Part shown: positions 27,333 to 36,417 of the stretch, in pieces | Layout of the letters: each line of letters begins with the position of its first letter | Position numbering within the stretch: position 1 is the stretch's first letter | From: SAR92 clade bacterium H455 | Lineage (GTDB): Bacteria; Pseudomonadota; Gammaproteobacteria; Pseudomonadales; Porticoccaceae | NCBI GenBank assembly: GCA_024802545.1 | Contig: CP103416.1 | Span: forward strand, 310,001 to 374,000 | Length of the DNA stretch: 64,000 bases | Reading direction: 5' to 3' | Translations under genes and position numbers: made by a program | The notes under the pieces: model-generated | Told to the model about the DNA's origin: nothing | What the model saw: only the letters and a program-made list of their open reading frames with translations | The model's database searches: none

Positions 27333-28484
27333 TTAGCGTTTACCGAGCCATATTTTCGGATCGGCGGGCTGGCCTTTTTTGCGTATTTCAAAATACAGGG
27401 CGGGCTTGTTTAAGCCTCCGGTGTCGCCGGCGCGGGAGATGGTTTCGTTACTCAATACCCAGTCGCCGGTGTCTTTTAATAATTCTTCATTGTGGGCGTA
27501 GAGACTCATATAGCCGTCGCCGTGATTGAGAATAATTAATAGCCCAAATCCGCGCATATAGTTGGAAAAGATCACTTGTCCGTCGTGGACAGCGGTCACC
27601 GGCTCGCCAATTTTAGCGTCGATCAACCAGCCATCCCAGCGCAGTGAGCCACTGCGTTTACTGCCGAAGCTGTGTGCCACTTTGCCTTTAAGAGGCCAGC
27701 GCAGCTGCCCCTTTTGTGAGACGAAACTCTGACCTCCTGGAGGGGTTTTTAGGGGCATTTTCTTGACTACACTGCGAACATCTTTTAACAGTTCTTCGAG
27801 AGCAGTACGCTGTTTGAGCAGTTTATCCAGTTTGGATTTGTCGCTCTGGAGGGAGGCGTTGAGCTGTTTTAAGGTGCTTTGGCGACGTTTGTTATTGGCC
27901 AACAGTTCTTGCCGATCTTTCTCTAATTGTACTTTGGCGCTATTCAGTAAGCGCCTCTCTTCGCTGACCTGATTTCGCACTATCGAAAGCTGTTCTACGT
28001 CGCCCATATATTGGGCAATTTTCTCATTGCGGGCGTCGACCACGTAGTTGTAGTACTTGAGCAGGCGGGCTAGCTGCTGAGGGTCTTCCTGATTGAGCAG
28101 TAATTTGATTGGTTCTTGAGCACCCATTTTATAGGCGGCGGCGAGCTGTTCGCTGACGGCGGCATGTTGTTTTTGGATGCCAGCTTTTAATTCAGTCTGC
28201 TGTTTTCCGAGATCGGCTAGTTTGGCGTTGCGAGACTCTATTTTGCTGTTCAGTAGGCGGATTTTCTTGCTGCTAGTGGAGGCGGCGATTTCGTTCTTTT
28301 TAAGCTCGGCGGTTAATTTGCTCTTATCTTTGTCGCGCTTGTTGAGCTGTTTTTCAAGACTGCTGATGGCATTCTTTAGCTCTGCCAGCTTGGCTTTCTC
28401 GTCCTCGGCAGCGATTGCCTGTAGGGGCAATAGATACAGAGCACAGCTGAGGGCTGCGCTGATGATTGCCGAGGGGAGTTTCAT
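27333..28484 (-). CDS. envC: Murein hydrolase activator EnvC
   Basis: A 383-residue periplasmic protein with a signal peptide (about residues 1-25), a long coiled coil (about 28-240) and a C-terminal LytM/M23-like domain (about 270-383). The zinc-binding residues of active M23 peptidases are replaced (SLRWDGWLID and ALYFEIRKKG instead of the HxxxD and HxH motifs). As in E. coli EnvC, it should therefore activate amidases AmiA/AmiB at the division septum rather than cut peptidoglycan itself. It starts 27 bases after the gpmI stop, so co-transcription is likely. Confidence 0.92.
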   Translation of the reverse strand: MKLPSAIISAALSCALYLLPLQAIAAEDEKAKLAELKNAISSLEKQLNKRDKDKSKLTAELKKNEIAASTSSKKIRLLNSKIESRNAKLADLGKQQTELKAGIQKQHAAVSEQLAAAYKMGAQEPIKLLLNQEDPQQLARLLKYYNYVVDARNEKIAQYMGDVEQLSIVRNQVSEERRLLNSAKVQLEKDRQELLANNKRRQSTLKQLNASLQSDKSKLDKLLKQRTALEELLKDVRSVVKKMPLKTPPGGQSFVSQKGQLRWPLKGKVAHSFGSKRSGSLRWDGWLIDAKIGEPVTAVHDGQVIFSNYMRGFGLLIILNHGDGYMSLYAHNEELLKDTGDWVLSNETISRAGDTGGLNKPALYFEIRKKGQPADPKIWLGKR

Positions 28485-28511
28485 CGAGTGCCCTTCATCT
28501 ATGGCTGGTGA

Positions 28512-30059
28512 TTAAGTGTTAAGGATCAATGAACGACCCGTCATCTCAACGGGCTGTGGCAGATCCATCAGCGCCAGCATGGTCGGCGCTATATCAGCGA
28601 GAGAGCCATTGCTATCCAAGCTGAGCGAGCGCTCACCAACATAGACCAGCGGCACAGGCAATGTGGTGTGTTGAGTATGGGGCTGCTGGTTGGCGTCGTC
28701 GTACATTTCTTCGACATTGCCGTGGTCTGCGGTGATCAAGATTTCACCGCCGACTTTCTCTGCTGCAGCTATAACCTGAGCCAGGCTAAGGTCTATGGCT
28801 TCAACGGCTTTGATTGAGGCTTCGAAGTTGCCGGTGTGGCCTACCTGATCGCAGTTGGCGTAGTTACAAATAATAGTATCGAACTTGCCGGAGCCAATGG
28901 CTTCCACCAGTTTCTCTGTGACTTCTGGTGCGCTCATTTCTGGCTGGTCGTCGTAGGTGGCGATATTGGGTGATGGCACCAATATGCGCTCTTCAAGATC
29001 ATAGAGTGACTCGCGGCCACCGCTGAAGAAGAAGGTTACGTGGGCGTATTTTTCGGTCTCGGCGATTCTGAGTTGGCGCTTGCCTTGCTGTGCCAGGTAG
29101 TCGCCCATGGAATTAACCAATGGGATTGGCGGGAAGGCACAGGGGGCATCTATATTGTCTTGGTATTCGGTGGTTTGAACGAAGGTCGAGAGCTGAGGTG
29201 TGGCTGCACGTTCGAAGCCGTCGAAATCTTTGTTGGTGAGGGCGTGGGCGATCTCACGGGCGCGATCGGGACGGAAGTTCATAAAGATCACGGCGTCGCC
29301 ATCTTCCATGGTGACTGGCGCTTGGCCTTCCCCGCAGATGGTGGTGGCATGGACAAATTCGTCGTTTTCATCGCGGGCATAGGCGTCGCTGAGGGCGGTG
29401 ACTGCATCCCTGGCGCTGTAGTCTGAGCGGCCGGCGGTGACTAGATTGTAGGCTTCGGCGACTCGGTCCCAGCGGTTATCGCGGTCGAGTGCATAAAAAC
29501 GGCCACAGACTGAGGCGATTCTGCCAACGCCGAGTTTTTCGATCAGTGCCTGGGTTTTCTCTAGGGAGGGTTTGGCACTGCGCGGCGGGCAGTCGCGGCC
29601 ATCGAGAAAGGCGTGGAGATAGATTTTTTCGGCACCGCGCTGAGCGGCCATTTCTAGCATGGCGTTGATATGGTCTTCATGGCTGTGAACGCCGCCAGGA
29701 GAGAGCAGGCCCATGATGTGCACGGCCTTGCCTGTGCTCTGAGCTTTGTCGATGGCGTCGCAGTAAACCGAGTTGGTGAAAAAGTCGCCGTCGATAATGG
29801 CTTTGTTGATGCGAGTGAAGTTTTGGTAAACCACCCGCCCAGCACCTAAGGTCATGTGCCCTACTTCTGAATTGCCCATCTGGCCCTCTGGCAGACCCAC
29901 TTCCATACCGGATGTGTGGATCAATGTCTTGGGACGCTCTTGCCACAGTGCCTGCCAGACCGGTGCGTCGGCGTTGCTGATGGCGTTGTGGGTGGTGATA
30001 TCACTGTAGCCGAAGCCGTCGAGAATCAGGAGTATTAGGGGTTTGCGCTGTTCAGTCAT
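28512..30059 (-). CDS. gpmI: 2,3-bisphosphoglycerate-independent phosphoglycerate mutase
   Basis: A 515-residue cytoplasmic enzyme interconverting 3- and 2-phosphoglycerate. The alkaline-phosphatase-type metal site begins with [11 protein letters not shown] (Asp14), and the phosphorylated serine is Ser64 in [30 protein letters not shown] and [14 protein letters not shown] near the C-terminus complete the site. Length equals E. coli GpmI (514). It heads the gpmI-envC-ctpA run. Confidence 0.97.
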   Translation of the reverse strand: MTEQRKPLILLILDGFGYSDITTHNAISNADAPVWQALWQERPKTLIHTSGMEVGLPEGQMGNSEVGHMTLGAGRVVYQNFTRINKAIIDGDFFTNSVYCDAIDKAQSTGKAVHIMGLLSPGGVHSHEDHINAMLEMAAQRGAEKIYLHAFLDGRDCPPRSAKPSLEKTQALIEKLGVGRIASVCGRFYALDRDNRWDRVAEAYNLVTAGRSDYSARDAVTALSDAYARDENDEFVHATTICGEGQAPVTMEDGDAVIFMNFRPDRAREIAHALTNKDFDGFERAATPQLSTFVQTTEYQDNIDAPCAFPPIPLVNSMGDYLAQQGKRQLRIAETEKYAHVTFFFSGGRESLYDLEERILVPSPNIATYDDQPEMSAPEVTEKLVEAIGSGKFDTIICNYANCDQVGHTGNFEASIKAVEAIDLSLAQVIAAAEKVGGEILITADHGNVEEMYDDANQQPHTQHTTLPVPLVYVGERSLSLDSNGSLADIAPTMLALMDLPQPVEMTGRSLILNT

Positions 30060-30133
30060 GGGCTGTGTCTTCTAGGCTGTCTTTTAAGGTTATATGTAGA
30101 GTTTATATGCAGAGTCTCGGCTGATTTTAAAGC

Positions 30134-30164
30134 TCCGCGCGGCTTTTGACTATGCTCGCGCGGA
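30134..30164. terminator. Perfect 8-bp inverted repeat between uup and gpmI, possible terminator
   Basis: TCCGCGCG (30134-30141) pairs perfectly with CGCGCGGA (30157-30164) across a 15-base loop. On the minus strand it is followed by GCTTTAAAATC, a weak T tract, and lies about 42 bases beyond the uup stop. It could terminate the RND-uup transcript before gpmI; a protein-binding palindrome is the alternative. Confidence 0.4.
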
Positions 30165-30205
30165 AACATCCGCAGGTTATTCTGCCCTTTATTCGACTCT
30201 TCAGT

Positions 30206-32095
30206 TTATTCTGTTTCTAGTTCTTCCCAGCGCTGGTAACAGTGATTGAGCTGCTCCTGCACTGTGGTGAGGTTCTTTTCAATAGCGGCAGTCACTGAGC
30301 GCTCGGCTTGGTAGAAGTCGGGCTGATTGATTTGCTCAGAGATGGCTGCAATTTCAGCTTCCAGACGTTCTATTTCCGCTGGCAGCTTGTCTAGTTCTCG
30401 CTGTACCTTATAGGAGCGCTTTTTAACCGTGGCGTCGGTTTTACTCGAGGCTTTGCTTGCTGTTGCGGAGGCTTTTCCCGTGCTGGGAGTTAGCTCAGCT
30501 TTGCGCTGACGCAGCCAGTCATCGTAGCCACCTATATATTGGTTGATCACCGCGTTGCCTTCAAAGACCAATGTGCTGGTGACTACATTGTTCAAGAAAG
30601 AACGATCGTGACTCACTAGCAGTACCGTGCCCTTGTAGTCGATGAGTAATTCTTCCAGCAGATCCAGCGTGTCTATGTCCAGATCGTTGGTGGGTTCATC
30701 TAGTACCAGAATATTGGAGGGTTGGGTGAACAGTTTGGCCAGTAACAGTCGATTGCGCTCACCGCCGGAAAGGGCGCTAACGGGCTGGCGGCAGCGGTCC
30801 GGGCTAAAGAGAAAATCCTGTAAATAGCTGATAACGTGTCGCGATTTGCCGCCAACTTCAAGCATATCGCGGCCACCGGAGACATTGTCCTGTACGGTTT
30901 TAGTCTCGTCTAGGGCTGCACGATACTGATCAAAGTAGGCGATATTGAGATTGGTGCCGGTTTTGATCTTGCCCTGCTGGGGCTCTAATTGGCCCAGCAA
31001 AAGCTTCAATAAGGTGGTCTTGCCGACGCCATTGCGACCAATCAGGCCGACTTTGTCGCCGCGCTGAATCAGTGTAGAGAAGGATTTAACCACGGCATTG
31101 CCGTCATCAAAGGCGAAGCTGATATCGTTGGCTTCGGCAACAATCTTGCCGGATTTTTCCGCCTGTTGAATATCCATCTTGGCGGTGCCCACCTGTTTGC
31201 GGCGGGCAGCGTGCTCGACGCGTAAGGCTTCCAAGGCGCGAACTCGGCCTTCATTGCGGGTGCGGCGGGCTTTAATGCCCTGGCGAATCCACACTTCTTC
31301 TTGAGAGAGGCGTTTGTCGAATAGTGCATTGTGGCGATCTTCAGTTTCCAGCATGTCTTTTTTACGCTGAATATAAGTGGCGTAATTACAGTTGAATTCT
31401 GCCAACTGGCCGCGATCAATTTCTACAAAGCGGGTGGCCAGGTTGTCCATAAAGCGACGGTCGTGACTGATAAATAACAGTGCCCCCTCCCACTTCAGCA
31501 AGAATGCCTCGACCCATTGAATGGCGTCGATATCCAGGTGGTTGGTGGGCTCATCGAGCAGCAGCAGGTCGGGCTTGCAGACCAGTGCTCGGGCCAATAG
31601 TACGCGGCGCTTGTAACCTCCGGAGAGGCTGGAGATATCCACATCGGGATTGAGCTCCATGGTGGTGACTATGGCTTCGACGCGCTGATTGATATCCCAG
31701 CCGTCGACGCGTTCTAGTTCAGCCTGAACCTCTTCCAGCTCGTTCATCACCTTGTCGCTGGGATTTGAACCTAGCTGCAGGATCAGATGGTGATAGCGAG
31801 CGGCGAGCTTGCCCTCTTCTCCGAGACCTTCGGCGATGACGTCAAAGACAGAGCCGGTGGCGTCGTGGGGCACCGACTGTTCCAACTGGGCAATTTTGAC
31901 GCCGGCGGCACGCTTCAGCACACCTTCGTCGGCAGTTACCTGACCGGTAAGGATTTTTAACAGGGTCGATTTGCCAGCGCCGTTTCGGCCGATCAGGCAG
32001 ATGCGTTCACCGGGTTCGATAACCAGGTTGATACGGTCAATCAGTGGCGGCTGACCGTAGCTGAGATAGATGTCTTGCAGTGTGACAAGTGGCAT
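30206..32095 (-). CDS. uup: ABC-F ATPase Uup
   Basis: A soluble protein of 629 residues with two ABC ATPase domains and no membrane segments. Walker A motifs are LIGRNGAGKSTLLKIL (about residue 36) and LIGRNGVGKTTLLKLL (about 350), with signature motifs SSLSGGYKRR and SALSGGERNR. A lysine-rich C-terminal coiled coil (PAEIERLEAEIAAISEQI) follows, as in Uup. ABC-F proteins act on ribosomes; Uup is linked to DNA-structure and ribosome-rescue phenotypes. The frame stays open 19 codons upstream into the RND gene, but MPLVTLQDIYLSYG at 32095 is the family start, 22 bases after the exporter stop. Confidence 0.94.
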   Translation of the reverse strand: MPLVTLQDIYLSYGQPPLIDRINLVIEPGERICLIGRNGAGKSTLLKILTGQVTADEGVLKRAAGVKIAQLEQSVPHDATGSVFDVIAEGLGEEGKLAARYHHLILQLGSNPSDKVMNELEEVQAELERVDGWDINQRVEAIVTTMELNPDVDISSLSGGYKRRVLLARALVCKPDLLLLDEPTNHLDIDAIQWVEAFLLKWEGALLFISHDRRFMDNLATRFVEIDRGQLAEFNCNYATYIQRKKDMLETEDRHNALFDKRLSQEEVWIRQGIKARRTRNEGRVRALEALRVEHAARRKQVGTAKMDIQQAEKSGKIVAEANDISFAFDDGNAVVKSFSTLIQRGDKVGLIGRNGVGKTTLLKLLLGQLEPQQGKIKTGTNLNIAYFDQYRAALDETKTVQDNVSGGRDMLEVGGKSRHVISYLQDFLFSPDRCRQPVSALSGGERNRLLLAKLFTQPSNILVLDEPTNDLDIDTLDLLEELLIDYKGTVLLVSHDRSFLNNVVTSTLVFEGNAVINQYIGGYDDWLRQRKAELTPSTGKASATASKASSKTDATVKKRSYKVQRELDKLPAEIERLEAEIAAISEQINQPDFYQAERSVTAAIEKNLTTVQEQLNHCYQRWEELETE

Positions 32096-32117
32096 AGGGT
32101 TTTTTAATAGTCCATTT

Positions 32118-34706
32118 TTAAGAAGTGCGTCCGGCACCCAGCGGTTTGGCAATCAGTATCAGTTTCGGCAGCAGGGTCATGGAGCCAAGCAGCGCCGCGG
32201 TCATTGCCAGACCGGTTAGCAGACCAAAGTAGATCGAGGGGATAAAGTTAGACAGTGCGAGAATCGAAAATCCAACAATAATGGTAATCGCAGTGTAAAA
32301 CAGCGCCAAACCAATACTGGCATGGGCTCTGTGCATGGCGGCAACATAGTCGCCGTCGACGCTAAATTCGCGCTGAAATCTGGTGATGTAGTGAATCGCA
32401 TGGTCGACGCCAATACCCACGGTAATGGCGGCGATGGTAATGGTCATCATATCCAGTGGTATGCCAGTCCAGCCCATACCACCGAGGACAATGCCCGCAG
32501 CTAGGAAGTTCGGCACTATAGCGATCACTGAGATTTTTGCCGAGCGGAACAGCACTAAAAACATCAGCATAATGCCGACGAAGACTGCGCCTAAAGTGAG
32601 TATCTGGGATTTGTAGAGGCTCTGGAGCATGTTGTTGTAGAGCACCAGTAGGCCAGTGAAGCGAATATCTTCAGAGGCTATACCCACTTCGTTGACGGCA
32701 TAGTCGCGGATTTTTTCCAGTAGGTCGGCGCGACGCAGCAGGCCCTCGGTTTCCATTGCGCGCAACTGGATGCGTGTCTCGTCTATATCTTCGATGAGAT
32801 AGGGGGCGACCATCTGGTTGTAGATTTCAGGGCCGAAGCTTTTGCGCATAAAGGCGATTTCAAAATCATTCAGTTTGTGGCCGCTGAGATCGCTGGCCAC
32901 ATCATAGATCTGCACCAGTGAGCTGACTTTGCCTACTTCTGGCAAAGATTCGATATAGGCCTGCAACTTGGCCAAATCCGCCAGGCCGGTTGAGGTAAAC
33001 CAATAAGTGTCTTTAAGCTGATTGCTGTCGCCGCTGTCAGCTTCTGTGCCGAATGCATCGCCACCGAAGGCGTCGTCGCCGTAGTCGTCAGTTGCTGCTT
33101 CTACACTGGCGAAAGCGTCATCGCCAAAGGCATCGTCACTGTACTCACTAAATTCAGCATCAAAAGCATTGTTCTGCTCAGGCTCGGCAAAGGTTGGCGC
33201 CTGCAGAATAATATCCATGGGCGTAGTGCCGCCCAAAGAGGCATCGATAATCTCCATACCCTGATAGATTTCGGTGTTGCTGCGGAAATAATCGATAAAG
33301 CGATTTTCCACTTCCAAGCGGGTAATGCCGATCACTGAAAGAACACCTAGGCCCAGAGCAATCAGTATAACTGCGCCTCCATGACGTTCGGTAAAGCTGG
33401 AAAACACGGCAGTGACGGCGGCGGAGTTGTCGTTGCCGCCACTGTTTTTGCCCTTGCCCAGCAGCATCATGCCGGCGGGGATAATAATAAAGGCGATCAA
33501 CAGGGCCAGTGAAATACCCATGGTCATCATCCAGCCAAAATCTATTACAGGCCGAATATTACTCACTACCAGGGAGAGGAAAGCCACCATAGTGGTGAGC
33601 ACCGTGTAGAGGCAGGGCTTGGCCATGGAGGTAACAGTGGCAGTAACCAGCTGTTCTTGGCTGGCATCTGGCTGATCCCGATGCAGTTCCCGATAGCGCA
33701 CAATTAGATGCATGGTCAGGGCCAGGGTAATAATCAGCAACAGTGCGACAAAGTTGGATGAGATAACGGTTAAGCGCCAGTCGATCCAGCTTAGAAAGCC
33801 GAGAATAATAATCAGGCAGATAGCACAGGTGCTGAGGGGCAGAACCACCCAGCGTAGCTGACGGAAAATTACTGCCAGAGTGACAATCACAAAGATCAAA
33901 ATACCGATGCCAAAGGTGGCCAAATCACTTTTGATAAAGTCGACCATATCCGCGGTAATCATGTCCGGGCCACCGAGGAAAATGGTGGCGCGGTCACGGT
34001 AGCCATTCATGAGGTTGCGAACATCGGCGACCAGCTGATGCGACTGCGCAGCCTTGGCGGTGCGGTAGTTGAGAAATTCTAGGCTGACGCGGTCCAGTTC
34101 AAGTTGCTGTGCAGCGCTTAGGCCTTGTGTGGATTTGATTAAGCGCAGAGCATCACGAGCGCTCACCAGGTCGAGATATTTTTGGTCCAGCTCAAGGGTG
34201 GCGAGCATGCCGGTGGTCTGGCCATCGGCACTTAGAATAAGGTTTTTATAGATCGGGCTATTGAGAAATTCCTCGCGCGCCAACTGGCGATCAACGCCGT
34301 GGGAGAGCAGGGTGTTGAGTTCATTTTTCAGGTCGGCAACGCCAATCTTGGGGCTGTAGAGCAGGGGCACGTCGAGCAGTGAGAGCATGCTCTCGACACC
34401 TTCAATAGCGGCTAATTCGTCACGCAGGGAGGAAAGCAGTAAGAGGTTCTCTTGATCAAACAGATCGCCCTCTTTTGGCGAAAAGGTCACGATCAGAAAA
34501 TTATCGCTGCCGTAGCGCTGCACCACTTCGCGGAAATAATTTAGGTCGTCATCATGTTCCAGGGTCAGGGAATCTGCCGAGGCATCAAGCTTAAAATTGG
34601 GCAGACCAAAAGCCATGGCCACAGTCAGCAACAGTACGGCGAAAGTAGCGCCCAGAGGGTGGCGCAGTACGGTCTTTTGGTAGAAATTAAGCAGTGTTGC
34701 AGACAT
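32118..34706 (-). CDS. RND/MMPL-type exporter with acidic DDAFG repeats
   Basis: An 862-residue membrane protein of the MMPL/RND superfamily (COG1033 type). One N-terminal membrane helix precedes a periplasmic domain, followed by a bundle of hydrophobic helices; the pattern repeats in the second half, giving about 12 helices. Between about residues 516 and 553, in the second periplasmic region, there is an acidic low-complexity insert with four DDAFG/GDAFG units. No membrane-fusion protein gene is adjacent, consistent with lipid- or hopanoid-type exporters that work alone. It is likely co-transcribed with uup and is divergent from a K+ channel gene. The substrate cannot be assigned. Confidence 0.82.
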   Translation of the reverse strand: MSATLLNFYQKTVLRHPLGATFAVLLLTVAMAFGLPNFKLDASADSLTLEHDDDLNYFREVVQRYGSDNFLIVTFSPKEGDLFDQENLLLLSSLRDELAAIEGVESMLSLLDVPLLYSPKIGVADLKNELNTLLSHGVDRQLAREEFLNSPIYKNLILSADGQTTGMLATLELDQKYLDLVSARDALRLIKSTQGLSAAQQLELDRVSLEFLNYRTAKAAQSHQLVADVRNLMNGYRDRATIFLGGPDMITADMVDFIKSDLATFGIGILIFVIVTLAVIFRQLRWVVLPLSTCAICLIIILGFLSWIDWRLTVISSNFVALLLIITLALTMHLIVRYRELHRDQPDASQEQLVTATVTSMAKPCLYTVLTTMVAFLSLVVSNIRPVIDFGWMMTMGISLALLIAFIIIPAGMMLLGKGKNSGGNDNSAAVTAVFSSFTERHGGAVILIALGLGVLSVIGITRLEVENRFIDYFRSNTEIYQGMEIIDASLGGTTPMDIILQAPTFAEPEQNNAFDAEFSEYSDDAFGDDAFASVEAATDDYGDDAFGGDAFGTEADSGDSNQLKDTYWFTSTGLADLAKLQAYIESLPEVGKVSSLVQIYDVASDLSGHKLNDFEIAFMRKSFGPEIYNQMVAPYLIEDIDETRIQLRAMETEGLLRRADLLEKIRDYAVNEVGIASEDIRFTGLLVLYNNMLQSLYKSQILTLGAVFVGIMLMFLVLFRSAKISVIAIVPNFLAAGIVLGGMGWTGIPLDMMTITIAAITVGIGVDHAIHYITRFQREFSVDGDYVAAMHRAHASIGLALFYTAITIIVGFSILALSNFIPSIYFGLLTGLAMTAALLGSMTLLPKLILIAKPLGAGRTS

Positions 34707-34913
34707 GATTATTATAGTCCCGGCGCAGTGGTCTTCAGATGCCGCGTATTATGCGATGTTGGCGGCTAATATCATAGCGTAGCCGGGGATTAACTCGCTG
34801 GGGTGACGGCTCGATGCTGTTAATACTCGATGATGGGACTCGTTGCTCTGGTCTAAAGTTAAGCTAGACCAAAACAGTTGCTGCAACAGATTTAAGGGCG
34901 GGGATAAAACTAA

Positions 34914-35336
34914 ATGATCACAATTGTATTAGTTGTCAGCACCGTCGTCGCCATTGCGGTGGTGATTCACTATGAGATTCTCTTTCAGCTGACCAACTTG
35001 ATGCCACGGCTAAAGATACGTCATCGCTTTCGCATTGTACTCGGTGTTCTCGGCGCACTGATTGCCCATGTTATTGAGATATGGGTGTTTGCGGTGGCCT
35101 ATTATCTGATGCACCACGCTGAGGGTTGGGGCGAACTGAGTGGTGCTTTTTCTGGCAGTTTGATGGACTGCCTGTACTTTTCTTTCACCACCTTTACCAC
35201 TCTGGGTTTTGGGGATATTGCCCCGACGGGAGATATTCGCTACCTCACCGGCATTGAATCTCTAACCGGATTGGTGCTGATTACCTGGACCGCCTCATTT
35301 CTCTATGTTGAGATGCGCAAGTTTTGGGATGCTTAG
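34914..35336 (+). CDS. Potassium channel protein (Ion_trans_2 type)
   Basis: A 140-residue membrane protein with an N-terminal helix (residues 1-22), a second helix (about 43-66), a pore loop and a final helix (about 112-132). The selectivity-filter segment reads SFTTFTTLGFGDIAPTG; TLGFGD is a K+ channel filter variant. There is no regulatory RCK domain, so it would form a simple tetrameric channel. It is transcribed divergently from the RND exporter and lies upstream of a dehydrogenase gene. Confidence 0.83.
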   Translation: MITIVLVVSTVVAIAVVIHYEILFQLTNLMPRLKIRHRFRIVLGVLGALIAHVIEIWVFAVAYYLMHHAEGWGELSGAFSGSLMDCLYFSFTTFTTLGFGDIAPTGDIRYLTGIESLTGLVLITWTASFLYVEMRKFWDA

Positions 35337-35433
35337 CTTCTAAGGATTGTCTGATGATCTTAACGGATAGCAGCGCTAGAATAGACTTATTCAAGACCGC
35401 CCCTCCACAGGCTCTAAAAATAGCGAACAGACC

Positions 35434-36396
35434 ATGAAAGCAGTGCTTCTCGATTGCAACAGTCTCGGCCCCGACGATCTCGACCTCAGTGCCCTCATGG
35501 CTCTGCCGGTGGACTGGACGATTTATCCTGAGACCTCTGACCGCGAAGTTTGCGAGCGTATTGTCGACGCGGATATTGTCCTGACCAACAAGGTGCCGAT
35601 CAATGCACTGAGCCTGTCTCAGGCTCCTCGATTAAAAATAATTTCGGTTATGGCCACCGGCACCAATGCGATTGACCTACAGGCTGCCGCCCAACATCAG
35701 GTGGCGGTGTGCAATGCGGTGAAGTATGGCACTGGCTCGGTGGTGCAACATGTCTGGGCGCTGATTCTGGCGCTTACCACCAAGCTCGCTGACTATCAGC
35801 GTGCAGCAGTGGACGGCACCTGGCAGCACAGTTCACAGTTTTGCCTGCTGAATTTTCCGGTGGAGGAGTTGCAAAGCAAGGTGCTGGGTATAGTGGGTGC
35901 CGGTGAGTTGGGCCGCGGCGTGGCGAAGGTGGCTGAGGCTTTTGGGCTTGAGGTGATTTATGCGGCACTGCCGGGGCGCCAATATGCAGATCAGCAGCGT
36001 GTCGACTTTGAGGCGTTTTTAAGTCGCGCTGACATTGTCAGTCTGCACTGCCCCCTCACTGCCGAGACCACCAATCTGATCGATGAAGTCGAGTTAGCCC
36101 TGATGAAGCCCTCGGCAGTTTTGATCAATACTGCTCGGGGCGGGATGGTCAATGAGGCCGCCCTTAAGCGGGCGCTGTTGAATGGCGCTATCGCTGGGGC
36201 TGGAATCGATGTGCTGACCAATGAGCCGCCGCGGGAAGGTAATCCGCTGCTGGACGAGACTATTCCCAACCTGATAGTGACTCCTCACTGTGCCTGGGTG
36301 GCACGCCAATCAAGGCAGAGGTTGGTGGCTCAGGCGGTTGAGAATGTGCGCGCGTTTTTGCAGGAGGAGCCCTTGCCGCGCGCAGTTGTGCCTTGA
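35434..36396 (+). CDS. D-2-hydroxyacid dehydrogenase (glycerate dehydrogenase-like)
   Basis: A 320-residue NAD(P)-dependent dehydrogenase. The nucleotide-binding GIVGAGELGRGVAK lies at about residues 152-165, the catalytic Arg in NTARGGMVNEAAL, the Glu in DVLTNEPP and the proton-donor His in VTPHCAWVAR. The overall pattern (AVCNAVKYGTGSVVQHVWALIL) resembles glycerate dehydrogenase/hydroxypyruvate reductase (HprA), which would link serine and C1 metabolism to glycolysis. Related enzymes act on other 2-oxo acids, so no symbol is given. It converges with the phosphofructokinase gene with a gap of 21 bases. Confidence 0.85.
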   Translation: MKAVLLDCNSLGPDDLDLSALMALPVDWTIYPETSDREVCERIVDADIVLTNKVPINALSLSQAPRLKIISVMATGTNAIDLQAAAQHQVAVCNAVKYGTGSVVQHVWALILALTTKLADYQRAAVDGTWQHSSQFCLLNFPVEELQSKVLGIVGAGELGRGVAKVAEAFGLEVIYAALPGRQYADQQRVDFEAFLSRADIVSLHCPLTAETTNLIDEVELALMKPSAVLINTARGGMVNEAALKRALLNGAIAGAGIDVLTNEPPREGNPLLDETIPNLIVTPHCAWVARQSRQRLVAQAVENVRAFLQEEPLPRAVVP

Positions 36397-36417
36397 GCTC
36401 TCGTTTGAGTTCAAACT

